The notes: generated from the sequence alone by a model not told the origin. DNA of 64,000 nucleotides from an uncultured Lachnospiraceae bacterium (GCA_937885345.1 CAKZZH010000133.1:11745-75744), one strand, 5' to 3'; counted from the stretch's first letter, positions 42,746 through 52,020 are shown. Made by a program: numbers and translations.

Positions 42746-43436
42746 AATAGGCGAGAGACTATATAATGGAATCATCAAAGAGAATCCCACGGTTGTGCTT
42801 ATGCTCGGAATGTGCCCGACGCTTGCAACCACGACTTCCGCAATTAACGGAGCAGGTATGGGTCTTGCTTCGACGGTGGTTCTTGCACTTTCCAATCTGA
42901 TGATCTCACTTCTTCGTAAAGTGATACCGGACAGAGTAAGAATGCCGGCATATATTGTTATAGTCGCATCCTTCGTTACAATAGTTCAGTTTCTGATGCA
43001 GGCTTTTGTTCCGAGTCTGTATGCAAGTCTCGGAATCTATATTCCTCTGATCGTTGTTAACTGTATAATCCTCGGAAGAGCGGAAGCATATGCATCCAAG
43101 AATCCGCCTGTTTTATCGCTTTTTGACGGTATAGGTATGGGACTTGGATTCACAATAGCACTTACGATCCTTGGCCTTATAAGAGAAATTCTCGGTAGCG
43201 GAACATTCTTCGGAATGAGTTTTATACCTGAGAATACACTTAATATTCAGCCGATAAGCATATTTGTAATGGCACCCGGAGCGTTCTTTGTACTTGCTTT
43301 TCTTGTTGCAATAATGAATAAGGTGAAGATGAAGAAGAACAAACCGATCGTGGATATCTGCAGGGATTCGTCCTGCATGGGTTGTCCCTCGGCAGCAATA
43401 TGTTCCGGCAGGATTAATAAGGAGGTGAAGGAATAA
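42738..43436 (+). CDS. rnfE: Rnf electron-transport complex subunit E
   Basis: This protein of about 232 residues has six membrane helices. Its first half carries NPTVVLMLGMCPTLATTTSA, where the Cys is one ligand of the membrane [2Fe-2S] cluster shared with RnfA, and IVVNCIILGRAEAYAS supplies the second. A clostridial-type cytoplasmic tail follows, with four cysteines near the end (CRDSSCMGCPSAAIC) that could bind another metal or cluster. The start is ATG 42738, eight bases after GGGAGG; an upstream in-frame GTG at 42708 is rejected. It overlaps rnfA by one base. Confidence 0.94.
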   Translation: MNKIGERLYNGIIKENPTVVLMLGMCPTLATTTSAINGAGMGLASTVVLALSNLMISLLRKVIPDRVRMPAYIVIVASFVTIVQFLMQAFVPSLYASLGIYIPLIVVNCIILGRAEAYASKNPPVLSLFDGIGMGLGFTIALTILGLIREILGSGTFFGMSFIPENTLNIQPISIFVMAPGAFFVLAFLVAIMNKVKMKKNKPIVDICRDSSCMGCPSAAICSGRINKEVKE

Positions 43437-44011
43437 TGAAGACTTTACTTCTTATTGCACTTGGTTCGGCACTTGTTAACAATGTTGTATTAAGCCAGTT
43501 CCTCGGACTGTGTCCCTTCCTCGGAGTATCGAAGAAGACAAACACAGCGGCAGGTATGGGTGCTGCGGTTGTTTTCGTGATCACGCTCTCATCTTTTCTG
43601 GCTGCGATAGTTTACAGATTTATACTTGTGCCTTTTAACCTCACATATCTTAATACGATTGTTTTCATACTTCTTATAGCGGCTCTCGTTCAGTTCGTTG
43701 AGATGTTTCTTAAGAAGGTGAGTCCTTCGCTATATCAGGCGCTCGGAGTGTATCTGCCTCTTATAACCACCAACTGTGCGGTTCTTGGCGTTGCACTTAC
43801 CAATGTGTCCAAATCGTATGATATACTTACATCCGTTGTTAACGGATTCGGTACCGCAGTAGGCTTTGCAATTGCAATAATCATTCTTGCCGGTATCAGA
43901 GAAAGAACGGAGCATAATGATATTCCCGCACCTTTTAAGGGAATGCCGATAACACTTATCACTGCCGGTCTGATGGCGATCGCATTCATCGGATTCTCCG
44001 GTGTGATATAG
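43436..44011 (+). CDS. rnfA: Rnf electron-transport complex subunit A
   Basis: This 191-residue protein has six helices and is the antiparallel partner of RnfE. The cluster cysteines lie in SQFLGLCPFLGVS (about residue 26) and LITTNCAVLGVAL (about residue 109), the standard RnfA/NqrE pattern. It starts on the stop codon of rnfE (TAATG) with AAGGAGG upstream. Confidence 0.95.
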   Translation: MKTLLLIALGSALVNNVVLSQFLGLCPFLGVSKKTNTAAGMGAAVVFVITLSSFLAAIVYRFILVPFNLTYLNTIVFILLIAALVQFVEMFLKKVSPSLYQALGVYLPLITTNCAVLGVALTNVSKSYDILTSVVNGFGTAVGFAIAIIILAGIRERTEHNDIPAPFKGMPITLITAGLMAIAFIGFSGVI

Positions 44012-44023
44012 GAGGTGGATGAT

Positions 44024-44872
44024 ATGACAGATTTAATTCTTGCCGCCGCCTTTGATATGAATGGTATAATCATAGCAGCCGTTGTTGTAGGAGTTACGGG
44101 AATTGTTATAGGTATTTTCCTCGGCATAGCCGGTAAAAAATTAGAGGTCCCCGTTGATGAAAAGGAAGTTGCAGTCAGAGCCGCACTTCCCGGAAACAAC
44201 TGTGGCGGCTGCGGATATGCGGGCTGTGACGGACTTGCGGCCGCAATAGCCAAAGGAGAAGCACCTGTCGGTCAATGCCCTGTGGGCGGAGATGCGGTTG
44301 CTGCTGAGATTGCCGCAATAATGGGCGTTGAAGCCTCATCAGGTCCCCGAATGGTCGCTTTTGTAAAATGCATGGGCGACTGCGATGTAGCCGGCGATGA
44401 ATATGAATATACCGGGATCAAAGATTGCAGGATGGCTTCCCAGACCGTCGGAGGCGGGTCTAAGAGCTGTAAATTCGGTTGCCTCGGTTTCGGTACCTGC
44501 GTGGGCACATGCGAATTTGATGCGATCCATATAGTAAACGGTGTTGCTCTTGTGGATAAGGATACCTGCAAGGCATGCGGGAAATGCGTAGAAGCCTGCC
44601 CGAAGCATATTATCGAGCTTAGACCGGTTGCGCCGGATCCAGCTAAAGCCAAGGGACGCAAGGCAACCGTTATGTGTTCTTCTCACGAGAAGGGTAAAGC
44701 TGTAATGGATGCCTGCAAGGTCGGCTGTATCGGATGCGGCCTTTGTGTTAAGGAATGCCCGGTTGAAGCCATTGTTATGGACAATAATCTTCCGGTTATC
44801 GACTACAATAAATGTATAGGATGTGGCAAGTGTGCAATCAAATGCCCGAAAAAGATTATTTCAATTTCATAA
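44024..44872 (+). CDS. rnfB: Rnf electron-transport complex subunit B
   Basis: This 282-residue ferredoxin-accepting subunit has one N-terminal membrane helix (about 10-33) and a four-Cys cluster domain (CGGCGYAGCDGL followed by GQCPVGG). Several [4Fe-4S] ferredoxin motifs follow (CGKCVEACPKHI, CGLCVKECPVEAI, CGKCAIKCPKKI). It takes electrons from reduced ferredoxin at the cytoplasmic face. GGAGG is eight bases before ATG 44024; an in-frame GTG at 44015 lies inside that site. Its 3' end overlaps the next gene by about 50 bp. Confidence 0.94.
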   Translation: MTDLILAAAFDMNGIIIAAVVVGVTGIVIGIFLGIAGKKLEVPVDEKEVAVRAALPGNNCGGCGYAGCDGLAAAIAKGEAPVGQCPVGGDAVAAEIAAIMGVEASSGPRMVAFVKCMGDCDVAGDEYEYTGIKDCRMASQTVGGGSKSCKFGCLGFGTCVGTCEFDAIHIVNGVALVDKDTCKACGKCVEACPKHIIELRPVAPDPAKAKGRKATVMCSSHEKGKAVMDACKVGCIGCGLCVKECPVEAIVMDNNLPVIDYNKCIGCGKCAIKCPKKIISIS

Positions 44873-45197
44873 ATTTGATCTTATAGTCATTGTCGGTGCG
44901 CTTTGTCTGGTGGCTGCGCTTACTGCACTTTTTGCAAGAATAATGCATACTCCCGGCAACAAAGTCGAGGTCGTAAGTCATAATAAAACGATCGGAACTT
45001 ACGATCTTGGCACAGACGGTGAATATGAATTCTCGGACCTTTTCGGAAGCAACAGGCTTATCATTAAGGACGGCAGCGCTTATGTTACAGAAGGCAGCTG
45101 CAGCAGGCATATCTGTGAGAAAATGGGGCCGATAAGCGATATCGGCGAAATGATCATCTGCCTGCCGAATGAGCTTTTTGTTAAAGTGGTGGAGTAG
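44823..45197 (+). CDS. NusG domain II-containing membrane protein
   Basis: This protein of about 124 residues has a basic N-terminus, one membrane helix (about 20-42) and an outside domain of NusG_II type (about 48-124). It carries the family's paired cysteines in EGSCSRHICEKMGPIS and the closing stretch IICLPNELFVKVV. The family is found beside rnf and apbE-like genes in many clostridia, but its function is not known; the Cys pair hints at redox or metal chemistry. The start is GTG 44823 or GTG 44832, both inside rnfB and in another frame, an overlap of 40-50 bp. That implies expression as part of the rnf operon. Confidence 0.8.
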   Translation: MASVQSNARKRLFQFHKFDLIVIVGALCLVAALTALFARIMHTPGNKVEVVSHNKTIGTYDLGTDGEYEFSDLFGSNRLIIKDGSAYVTEGSCSRHICEKMGPISDIGEMIICLPNELFVKVVE

Positions 45198-45237
45198 ATC
45201 CGACGGCTGATGTATGTATTTATAAGGACTGTAAACA

Positions 45238-45759
45238 ATGCTTGATAAGAACAGATTATTAAACAGCGATTTGGCGCTTCACGGTATTTTTATCTGTGTT
45301 GCCGCGCTTATGGGATATCTCGAATCTCTTATACCTTTTGCTTTTCCTGTTCCCGGCATAAGACTGGGACTTGCAAATATCGTTATTATATGGGTGCTCT
45401 ATACGCTCGGTCTGAGAAGTGCGCTTATTGTAAGTTTGCTAAGATGCCTTATTATCGGACTTCTTTTCGGTAATATTTACAGTATTATGTTTTCGATTGC
45501 GGGTGCGTTTAGCAGTCTTATTGTTATGTTTTTACTTAAGAAATATGCTCCCGGCAAGTTTTCGGTTATGGGCGTTAGCGTATGCGGTGCAATAGTTCAC
45601 AATATCGCGCAGGTTATAGTTGCCATGATCGTTATCAAAAATGCTTACATTATCACTTATTTGCCCGTGCTTATCGGAGTCGGCGTAATAAGCGGGATTG
45701 TTATCGGGCTCCTCGGGGGCCTGCTTTACAAGAAGATCAAGCTTGTTCCCGCAAATTGA
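45238..45759 (+). CDS. Gx transporter family membrane protein
   Basis: This 173-residue membrane protein has five helices and matches the family named Gx transporter or heptaprenyl diphosphate synthase component I (ESLIPFAFPVPGIRLGLANIVI at about 24-45). The fold resembles ECF-type S components, so small-molecule uptake is possible; enzymatic prenyl synthesis is unlikely for so hydrophobic a protein. In clostridia it commonly follows the NusG_II gene after rnf, sometimes with apbE. It begins 40 bp after the NusG_II gene. Its end carries the -35 box of the ruvA promoter. Confidence 0.85.
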   Translation: MLDKNRLLNSDLALHGIFICVAALMGYLESLIPFAFPVPGIRLGLANIVIIWVLYTLGLRSALIVSLLRCLIIGLLFGNIYSIMFSIAGAFSSLIVMFLLKKYAPGKFSVMGVSVCGAIVHNIAQVIVAMIVIKNAYIITYLPVLIGVGVISGIVIGLLGGLLYKKIKLVPAN

Positions 45760-45784
45760 CTTGCGTCTCATCTCGTATTAAAAT
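45756..45784 (+). promoter_or_regulatory. Promoter of ruvAB operon
   Basis: TTGACT (45756-45761) and TAAAAT (45779-45784) are separated by exactly 17 bases. The -35 box overlaps the TGA stop of the preceding gene. No LexA-like box is seen. Confidence 0.7.
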
Positions 45785-45813
45785 ATTTTCTAATAAGTGC
45801 AAAGGATAAAAAG

Positions 45814-46413
45814 ATGATCACATATATTCACGGAGAACTTACCGAGATTTCGAGTGCAAATATTGTTATCGAAGCCGCAGGCGTCGGTTATGAAATAATG
45901 ATGCCTGTAAGAATGCTTGCGTCACTTCCTCCGATCGGAAGTGAAGTCAAGATATACACATATCAGAATGTTTCGGAGAATGCACTTGATCTCTACGGCT
46001 TTCTTAGCAGGGACGATCTTGATATGTTTAAACTGCTTATATCCGTAAATGGTATAGGCCCTAAAGGTGGACTCAGCATATTAACCACGGCGAGTACGGA
46101 CAGGCTTAAACTGTCTATTATATCCGGAGATGATTCCCTTATTAAGGCTGCCCCCGGAATAGGCCCCAAAACGGCCCAGAAAGCGATCATCGAACTTAAG
46201 GATAAAATATCCGCCGACGATATCGTCGGAAATGATCAGCCTGATTATACGCTTGCAGTCAGCGATCAGATCAAAGAGGCCAAGGAAGCTCTTATAAGTA
46301 TCGGATATTCGGCCGCGCAGGCCACTAAAGCGATCGCCTCACTCGGTGACGTATCCGGGCTTGACAGCGAAGAGATACTTAACAGAGCGATCGCCAATCT
46401 TTCTTTTATCTGA
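45814..46413 (+). CDS. ruvA: Holliday junction helicase subunit RuvA
   Basis: This 199-residue protein has three domains: the OB-fold start MITYIHGELTEIS; two helix-hairpin-helix motifs for junction DNA (VNGIGPKGGLSIL at about 79-91 and APGIGPKTAQKAI at about 114-126); and a C-terminal RuvB-binding domain ending EILNRAIANLSFI. It binds four-way junctions and recruits RuvB for branch migration. AAAGGA supports ATG 45814. RuvB follows 20 bp later. Confidence 0.97.
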   Translation: MITYIHGELTEISSANIVIEAAGVGYEIMMPVRMLASLPPIGSEVKIYTYQNVSENALDLYGFLSRDDLDMFKLLISVNGIGPKGGLSILTTASTDRLKLSIISGDDSLIKAAPGIGPKTAQKAIIELKDKISADDIVGNDQPDYTLAVSDQIKEAKEALISIGYSAAQATKAIASLGDVSGLDSEEILNRAIANLSFI

Positions 46414-46433
46414 TGAATATTTGAGGAAACCAA

Positions 46434-47444
46434 ATGGAAAGACGTATTATAACAACTGAAATAACGGGTGATGACAGAGCTGTTGATAATGAGCTTCGTC
46501 CCAAGACCTTTGATGAATATATCGGACAGAAGGCCATTAAAGAGAATCTTAAAGTTTTTATCGATGCGGCCAGATCAAGAGGTGATTCTCTGGATCACTG
46601 CCTGTTTTACGGCCCTCCCGGACTTGGTAAGACTACGATCGCTGAGATCATCGCAAATGAGATGGGCGTTCATATCAAGACAACATCCGGTCCCGCAATC
46701 GAGAAGCCCGGCGATATGGCTGCAATTCTCAAATCCTTGTCCGACGGAGATATTCTCTTTGTGGATGAGATTCACAGATTGTCAAGGCAGGTAGAGGAAG
46801 TACTTTATCCTGCAATGGAAGATTTTAAAATAGATATCGTGATCGGCAAGGACATGCAGAAGAAATCGTTAAGACTCCAGCTTCCGCGTTTTACACTGAT
46901 CGGAGCGACCACGAGAGCGGGACTTCTTACGGCTCCTTTAAGAGACAGGTTCGGTATCATTAACAGGCTTGAATATTACAGCGTTGATGAACTTACACAG
47001 ATCGTCGGTAATTCTGCTGCCAAACTTGGTGCGGATATCGATATGGATGGTGCGATCGAACTTGCGAGAAGATCGAGAGGTACTCCGAGACTTGCGAACA
47101 GGCTTCTTCGGCGTGTAAGAGATTTCGCGCAGATAAGATATGACGGTGTCATCACAAAGCAGGTTGCCGATGAATCTCTTACTTTGCTGGATGTGGACAG
47201 TGAAGGACTGGATAAGAATGACAGGAATATTTTACTTACGATAATCGATAAATTCGACGGAGGCCCGGTCGGACTCGATACGCTTGCCGCTGCACTCGGC
47301 GAAGATGGCGGTACGCTTGAGGACGTGTATGAACCGTATCTGATCTACAACGGTTATATCAACAGAACGCCGAGGGGAAGAGTTGCTACAAGAATCTGCT
47401 ATGAGCACTTTGGAAAGGAGTATAAGGATGTCACAGAAAAATGA
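46434..47444 (+). CDS. ruvB: Holliday junction helicase ATPase RuvB
   Basis: This 336-residue AAA+ motor has Walker [10 protein letters not shown] (about 61-69), Walker B FVDEIHR, sensor 1 in [10 protein letters not shown], and the C-terminal winged helix with [16 protein letters not shown]. It drives branch migration with RuvA. The N-terminal [12 protein letters not shown] is typical. The 3' end overlaps the start of zapA by 17 bp. RuvC is not adjacent, as in other clostridia. Confidence 0.97.
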   Translation: MERRIITTEITGDDRAVDNELRPKTFDEYIGQKAIKENLKVFIDAARSRGDSLDHCLFYGPPGLGKTTIAEIIANEMGVHIKTTSGPAIEKPGDMAAILKSLSDGDILFVDEIHRLSRQVEEVLYPAMEDFKIDIVIGKDMQKKSLRLQLPRFTLIGATTRAGLLTAPLRDRFGIINRLEYYSVDELTQIVGNSAAKLGADIDMDGAIELARRSRGTPRLANRLLRRVRDFAQIRYDGVITKQVADESLTLLDVDSEGLDKNDRNILLTIIDKFDGGPVGLDTLAAALGEDGGTLEDVYEPYLIYNGYINRTPRGRVATRICYEHFGKEYKDVTEK

Positions 47445-47832
47445 GGTTAAGGTTCTTATCGGAGGTAAAACCTACACACTTTCGGGGTTTGAATCGGATG
47501 AATATCTACAGAAGGTTGCGGGTTATATTAACAGCAAAATTGAAGAATTCCGTAAAGATGAGGCTTTCAGAAGACAGCCCTATGACGCTCAGCAGATGCT
47601 TATTGAGCTTAATATTGCGGATGATTATTTTAAGGCTAAGAAAGCCGCCGATTCCTATACTCAGGAGATGGAGGATAAGGAGAAGCAGATGTACGACCTT
47701 AAGCACGACATCATTGCACTTCAGATGAAACTTGATGCCGCAAACAAGGAGATCGAGGAATTAAAAGGCGACCTCTCCGAGTCCAGGATGACGATAGTAA
47801 AGCTTGAAACGGAGCTTGATAATCTCAAATAG
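47428..47832 (+). CDS. zapA: Cell division protein ZapA
   Basis: The 134-residue protein has a globular N-terminal ZapA head ([35 protein letters not shown] region, about 6-36) followed by a long coiled coil (about 65-134, [15 protein letters not shown]). ZapA cross-links FtsZ filaments at the Z ring. The length is typical. AAGGAG seven bases before ATG 47428 fixes the start, inside the end of ruvB; a longer frame from 47383 lies too deep in ruvB. The next gene follows in 11 bp. Confidence 0.9.
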   Translation: MSQKNEVKVLIGGKTYTLSGFESDEYLQKVAGYINSKIEEFRKDEAFRRQPYDAQQMLIELNIADDYFKAKKAADSYTQEMEDKEKQMYDLKHDIIALQMKLDAANKEIEELKGDLSESRMTIVKLETELDNLK

Positions 47833-47843
47833 TTGGTAAATTC

Positions 47844-50060
47844 ATGAAAAATGTTGAACTTCTTGCCCCTGCGGGCAGCTATGAAACTTTTAAAGCGGTA
47901 CTTAATGCCGGTGCAGATGCAGTATATCTCGCCGGCTTGTTTTATGGTGCCAGAGCTTATGCCGGTAATCTTACAGGCGATGAACTTCTTGCGGCGATAG
48001 ATTATGCCCATATTCACGGAAAGCGTTTGTATCTGACGGTCAATACGCTTCTGTATGATGAGGAAATAAAAGGGCTCTATGATTATCTTGCGCCCCTTTA
48101 CACAGCCGGACTTGACGGTGTTATCGTTCAGGATCTTGGCGCGGTAAAATATATCAACGATAATTTTCCCAGGATGGAAATTCATGCAAGTACACAGATG
48201 ACTATAAGTGATGCCCGGTATGTTAATGAGCTTAAGAAGATCACTCCATATCTTACGAGAATCGTTCCGGCAAGGGAACTTTCGTTTAAGGAAATCTCTG
48301 ATCTTAAAGATAAGACAGGACTTGAAATAGAGACTTTTGTTCACGGAGCGCTCTGCTACTGTTATTCCGGCCAGTGCCTTATGAGTTCTTTTCTCGGGGG
48401 CAGAAGCGGTAACAGGGGCAAATGTGCGCAGCCCTGTCGCCTTGAATACACGGCAGACGGTAAGACATCGAATCTGCTCAGCCTGAAGGACCTTTGCACT
48501 TTGGATATTTTACCGGAAATAATCGAGGCGGGCGCTGATTCTCTTAAGATCGAAGGCAGGATGAAGAGCAGTGAATATGCAGCCGGAGTTACCTCGATAT
48601 ACCGCAAATATTTGGATATTATTAAGAACGGCGGCGATTATAAAGTATCCGCCGAAGATAAGAAACGTCTTTTGATGCTTTTTGACAGGGGCGGAATTAC
48701 GGATGGCTATTATGTCAGACACAATGGACGGGAGATGATTGCAGATCCCTCCAAAAGTGAGAAATCCCTTGCAGAGAAGGCAGAATACGAGAAATCGATC
48801 ACCGAGAAATATTGCCGCAGCACTCTTAGGGACGCCGTTTCGTTAAAATGCGTATTAAAAGCCGGTGAGCCCTCCAGACTTACGATGCGCCATATTTCCA
48901 CCGGCAAATCCGTGTGCGCCCACGGTAATATTGTCAGTAAAGCCTTAAACCGTGCCGCATTAAAAGATGATGTTATAAAGCAACTTGATAAACTTGGAAA
49001 TACCGACTATTACAGCGTGAATATCGATATTGAAATGCAGAACGATCTCTTTCTTCCCGTTAAGGAATTGAACGAACTGAGGCGCTCGGCATGCGATGAG
49101 CTTAGTAAAATATTGCTTGAGCCGTACAGAAGGAAACTGTGCGATAAAGCCATGGGTGCGCAGGACAGTGCACTCACTTGGGGCGATGAGCAGGACAGTG
49201 CACCCGTTTGGGGCGATGAACAGGACACCGTGCACGAAAAGAGCGACGTGCAGCTTTCGGTTCATATTTTATCGGCGGCGCAAGGGCGGGCCGTTCTTAA
49301 TTATCTGACGGCATACGGCGCCGGAAGAGTTCTTAGGATTGTATGTGACAGTGAGATGATGAGCCGCAAGGAGCTTCTTGATATTAAGGCAGGGTGCAGG
49401 GCGCTTGGAATGGACTTTGTGCTTGCAATGCCGAGGATCGTGCGCGATAACGGAAGCGAAAAAGAGATAGCAGAGCTCCTTATGACAGGTCCCGATAAAG
49501 TGCTGATCAGAAGCCTTACGGATCTTGGCATAATAAGAGAACTCCTTACGGATGTACCGATCATTGCGGATTTTAATGTCTATGCATATAACAATCTGAG
49601 CCTCACTGTTTTAAAGGAACTTGGAATAAATGATATTATATATTCGGTCGAGCTTAATCACAGAAAGCTTGCAAATCTTAAGGCATACACCAGTGCGGAG
49701 CTTATGGTTTACGGGCGGATCCCTCTTATGACCAGTGCCGGCTGCATCGACAAAAACATAGGCAAAGAGCATTGCAAAACGAATGTGGGGATTGAGTATT
49801 TTACCGACAGAATGAAGGCAAAAGTACCTTATCTTACGGCCTGCAGATATTGCTATAATATTATTTACAACAGTGTGCCGCTTTACATAGGCGATATGAA
49901 GAAGGAGATAAAATCCATTAAAACTGACTGCCTGGGAGTGAATTTTACCGATGAAAGCGAGGAAATGATCGATAAAATAATGGACCTTGTATTAAGAAAC
50001 GATGCCCCGGATAAAACGGAGAGTTTTACAAGAGGCAATTTCAAAAGCGGCGCCGATTGA
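47844..50060 (+). CDS. Peptidase U32 family protein (RlhA/TrhP-like)
   Basis: This 738-residue protein begins with VELLAPAGSYETFKAVLNAGADAVYLAG and contains the U32 signature HGALCYCYSGQCLMSSFLGGRSGNRGKCAQPCRLEY (split about 170-205), whose cysteines are kept. U32 proteins were named as collagenases, but several act in RNA hydroxylation (RlhA, TrhP). The long form here carries a C-terminal region of about 250 residues found in clostridial homologues. A linker near residues 440-462 has a 10-residue tandem repeat (QDSA-type, 49161-49220). It follows zapA in an operon-like arrangement. The ribosome-binding site is weak. Confidence 0.88.
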   Translation: MKNVELLAPAGSYETFKAVLNAGADAVYLAGLFYGARAYAGNLTGDELLAAIDYAHIHGKRLYLTVNTLLYDEEIKGLYDYLAPLYTAGLDGVIVQDLGAVKYINDNFPRMEIHASTQMTISDARYVNELKKITPYLTRIVPARELSFKEISDLKDKTGLEIETFVHGALCYCYSGQCLMSSFLGGRSGNRGKCAQPCRLEYTADGKTSNLLSLKDLCTLDILPEIIEAGADSLKIEGRMKSSEYAAGVTSIYRKYLDIIKNGGDYKVSAEDKKRLLMLFDRGGITDGYYVRHNGREMIADPSKSEKSLAEKAEYEKSITEKYCRSTLRDAVSLKCVLKAGEPSRLTMRHISTGKSVCAHGNIVSKALNRAALKDDVIKQLDKLGNTDYYSVNIDIEMQNDLFLPVKELNELRRSACDELSKILLEPYRRKLCDKAMGAQDSALTWGDEQDSAPVWGDEQDTVHEKSDVQLSVHILSAAQGRAVLNYLTAYGAGRVLRIVCDSEMMSRKELLDIKAGCRALGMDFVLAMPRIVRDNGSEKEIAELLMTGPDKVLIRSLTDLGIIRELLTDVPIIADFNVYAYNNLSLTVLKELGINDIIYSVELNHRKLANLKAYTSAELMVYGRIPLMTSAGCIDKNIGKEHCKTNVGIEYFTDRMKAKVPYLTACRYCYNIIYNSVPLYIGDMKKEIKSIKTDCLGVNFTDESEEMIDKIMDLVLRNDAPDKTESFTRGNFKSGAD
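49161..49220 (+). repeat. 30-bp tandem repeat in U32 gene linker
   Basis: Two 30-base units (49161-49190 and 49191-49220) differ at four positions, and a third begins at 49221 but decays. Each carries CAGTGCAC and encodes QDSA..WGDE. It is an in-frame length-variable linker candidate. Confidence 0.8.
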
Positions 50061-50085
50061 CTTGATCAAATTAGAGTATTACAAT
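50057..50085 (+). promoter_or_regulatory. Promoter of phoH-ybeY operon
   Basis: TTGACT (50057-50062) and TACAAT (50080-50085) have a 17-base spacer. The -35 box overlaps the stop of the U32 gene. Confidence 0.65.
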
Positions 50086-50134
50086 CAAAACAGTGGTTTA
50101 TTAAGACTAAAACGAAACGGAGAATCGTCGGAAA

Positions 50135-51097
50135 TTGGCAACTATTGAAACGATAATCGATATGCCCGCGGAGCATAGCAGTAATGTGTTCGGAAGCTTT
50201 GATGAATACGTGAAGAAGATTGAGAAGACCCTTAGAGTTACGATCGTTATGCGTGGCTCCGATCTTAAAATAATCGGTTCGGAGGTTCAGGCGGGCAGAG
50301 CGTTAAAGGTGTTTAACGAGCTTATTGAACTCAGTAAACGCGGAAATACCATAACAATGCAGAATGTGGACTATGCACTTTCTTTGTCGATGGAGGATAA
50401 GGTTGAGGTTCTTACCGAACTTGACAAGGAAGTGATCGCAAGGACCGCACTCGGCAAGCCGATCAAGCCCAAGACTGAAGGTCAGAAAGCTTATGTTGAT
50501 GCCATTCGTAAGAAAATGATAGTGTTCGGTATCGGCCCTGCAGGAACCGGTAAGACCTATCTTGCTATGGCAATGGCTATTAACGCTTTTAAGAATAACG
50601 AAGTCGGAAGGATCATTCTTACAAGACCTGCGATCGAAGCGGGTGAAAAACTTGGATTTCTCCCCGGCGATCTTCAGAGTAAAATAGATCCATATCTAAG
50701 GCCTCTGTATGATGCGCTTTACCAGATAATGGGCGCTGATTCGTTTCTGCACAATTCCGAGAAGGGGCTTATAGAAGTTGCGCCACTTGCGTATATGCGA
50801 GGCAGAACGCTTGATAATGCTTTTATAATTCTTGATGAGGCACAGAATACAACACCTGCCCAGATGAAAATGTTTCTTACACGAATCGGTTTCGGTTCCA
50901 AGGTTATCGTAACCGGAGACCTTACGCAGAAGGACCTTCCGAAGGATATGGTATCGGGACTTGATGTTGCGATGAAAGTACTTGGTAAGATCGAAGATAT
51001 CGGATTTATCAAGCTTACAAGTGCCGATGTTGTAAGACATCCTTTGGTTCAGAAGATTGTTAAAGCCTATGATGAATATGAGGATAAGAGAAGATGA
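50135..51097 (+). CDS. phoH: PhoH-like ATPase
   Basis: This 320-residue PhoH-family P-loop protein has an N-terminal KH-like region (about 1-110), then Walker A GPAGTGKTYLAM (about 135-146) and Walker B FIILDEAQNTTPAQMKMFLTR. ATP hydrolysis is known; a role in RNA metabolism is inferred from the constant linkage with ybeY, seen here as a 4-bp overlap. The start is TTG 50135 (MATIETIID), 9-20 bases after purine-rich sequence; ATG 50162 is a shorter alternative. It is transcribed from its own promoter. Confidence 0.93.
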   Translation: MATIETIIDMPAEHSSNVFGSFDEYVKKIEKTLRVTIVMRGSDLKIIGSEVQAGRALKVFNELIELSKRGNTITMQNVDYALSLSMEDKVEVLTELDKEVIARTALGKPIKPKTEGQKAYVDAIRKKMIVFGIGPAGTGKTYLAMAMAINAFKNNEVGRIILTRPAIEAGEKLGFLPGDLQSKIDPYLRPLYDALYQIMGADSFLHNSEKGLIEVAPLAYMRGRTLDNAFIILDEAQNTTPAQMKMFLTRIGFGSKVIVTGDLTQKDLPKDMVSGLDVAMKVLGKIEDIGFIKLTSADVVRHPLVQKIVKAYDEYEDKRR

Positions 51098-51591
51098 CGA
51101 TCGTTTACGAAAAGGAATACGACCTTGAGCTTGGCATTGATTATGAGAAGACGGCCGAAAAGGTTATTAATGCGGCGCTTGATCATGAGAAATGTCCTTA
51201 TGAGATTGAAGTGGGGCTTACGCTCACAGATAATGAAGGCATCCACGAGATAAACAAAGAACAGCGAGATATTGACTTGCCGACGGATGTCCTGTCTTTT
51301 CCTCTTGTGGACTATGAATCACCGGCTGACTTTGAAAAGGCCGAAGAATTCGATGATTATTGGAACCCGGACAGCGGCGAACTGATGCTCGGAGATATTG
51401 TGATCAATCTTGACCGGGTCAGATCTCAGGCTGAAGAGTACGGACATTCTTATCTTAGAGAATATTCTTTTCTTATAGCGCACAGTATGCTTCATCTTAT
51501 GGGATACGATCATATTAATGAGAATGAGGCCGCAGAAATGGAGAAAAGGCAGGAAGAAATCCTTGTATCGATCGGGATAACAAGGGACTAG
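51094..51591 (+). CDS. ybeY: Endoribonuclease YbeY (rRNA maturation factor)
   Basis: This 165-residue metal-dependent endonuclease acts in 16S rRNA 3' maturation and ribosome quality control. The zinc motif HxxxHxxxxxH is present as HSMLHLMGYDH (about 129-139). The family stretch TDVLSFPLV lies upstream near residue 65. Length is typical. It overlaps phoH by four bases (ATGA), a conserved arrangement. Confidence 0.95.
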   Translation: MTIVYEKEYDLELGIDYEKTAEKVINAALDHEKCPYEIEVGLTLTDNEGIHEINKEQRDIDLPTDVLSFPLVDYESPADFEKAEEFDDYWNPDSGELMLGDIVINLDRVRSQAEEYGHSYLREYSFLIAHSMLHLMGYDHINENEAAEMEKRQEEILVSIGITRD

Positions 51592-51624
51592 GAACATATT
51601 TTTATTATACTTAAGGGGGTTTTT

Positions 51625-52020
51625 ATGGATGTAGATAAACTTGTAAGCGAAGCAAAAGCAGCATTTAAGAATGCTTATGCGCCCTATTCGCATTTTTCTG
51701 TAGGAGCGGCTATTCTTGGTGATAATGATGTGATTTATACCGGCTGCAATATTGAGAATGCTTCTTATCCTGTAGGAATCTGCGCCGAGAGATGTGCCGC
51801 ATGCAAGGCGGTAAGCGACGGCGTCAGGTATTTTAAAGCAATTGTGATAGTATCGTCGGCCGACGATCTTACATATCCCTGCGGAATGTGCAGGCAGTTC
51901 CTTGCGGAATTTATGGATGACAACAGTAAAATAATCGTAAACGGTAAAGATCAGGGTACGCTTTCTGTTCCCTTTAATGTGGCTTTTCCTTTTGCGTTCA
52001 GGTCCGATGATATCAAATAA
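51625..52020 (+). CDS. cdd: Cytidine deaminase
   Basis: The 131-residue homotetramer-type cytidine deaminase converts cytidine and deoxycytidine to uridine and deoxyuridine. Zinc ligands and catalytic Glu are in GICAERCA (about 52-59) and PCGMCRQF (about 87-94). CNIENASYPVG is the substrate loop. AAGGGGG lies six bases before ATG 51625. Small gaps on both sides suggest transcription with ybeY, an arrangement usual in clostridia. Confidence 0.95.
   Translation: MDVDKLVSEAKAAFKNAYAPYSHFSVGAAILGDNDVIYTGCNIENASYPVGICAERCAACKAVSDGVRYFKAIVIVSSADDLTYPCGMCRQFLAEFMDDNSKIIVNGKDQGTLSVPFNVAFPFAFRSDDIK

Noticed and set aside
49010..49265. Minus-strand frames over the U32 linker with repeated SCSSPQ
   Set aside because: They mirror the + strand tandem repeat and have no start signals.
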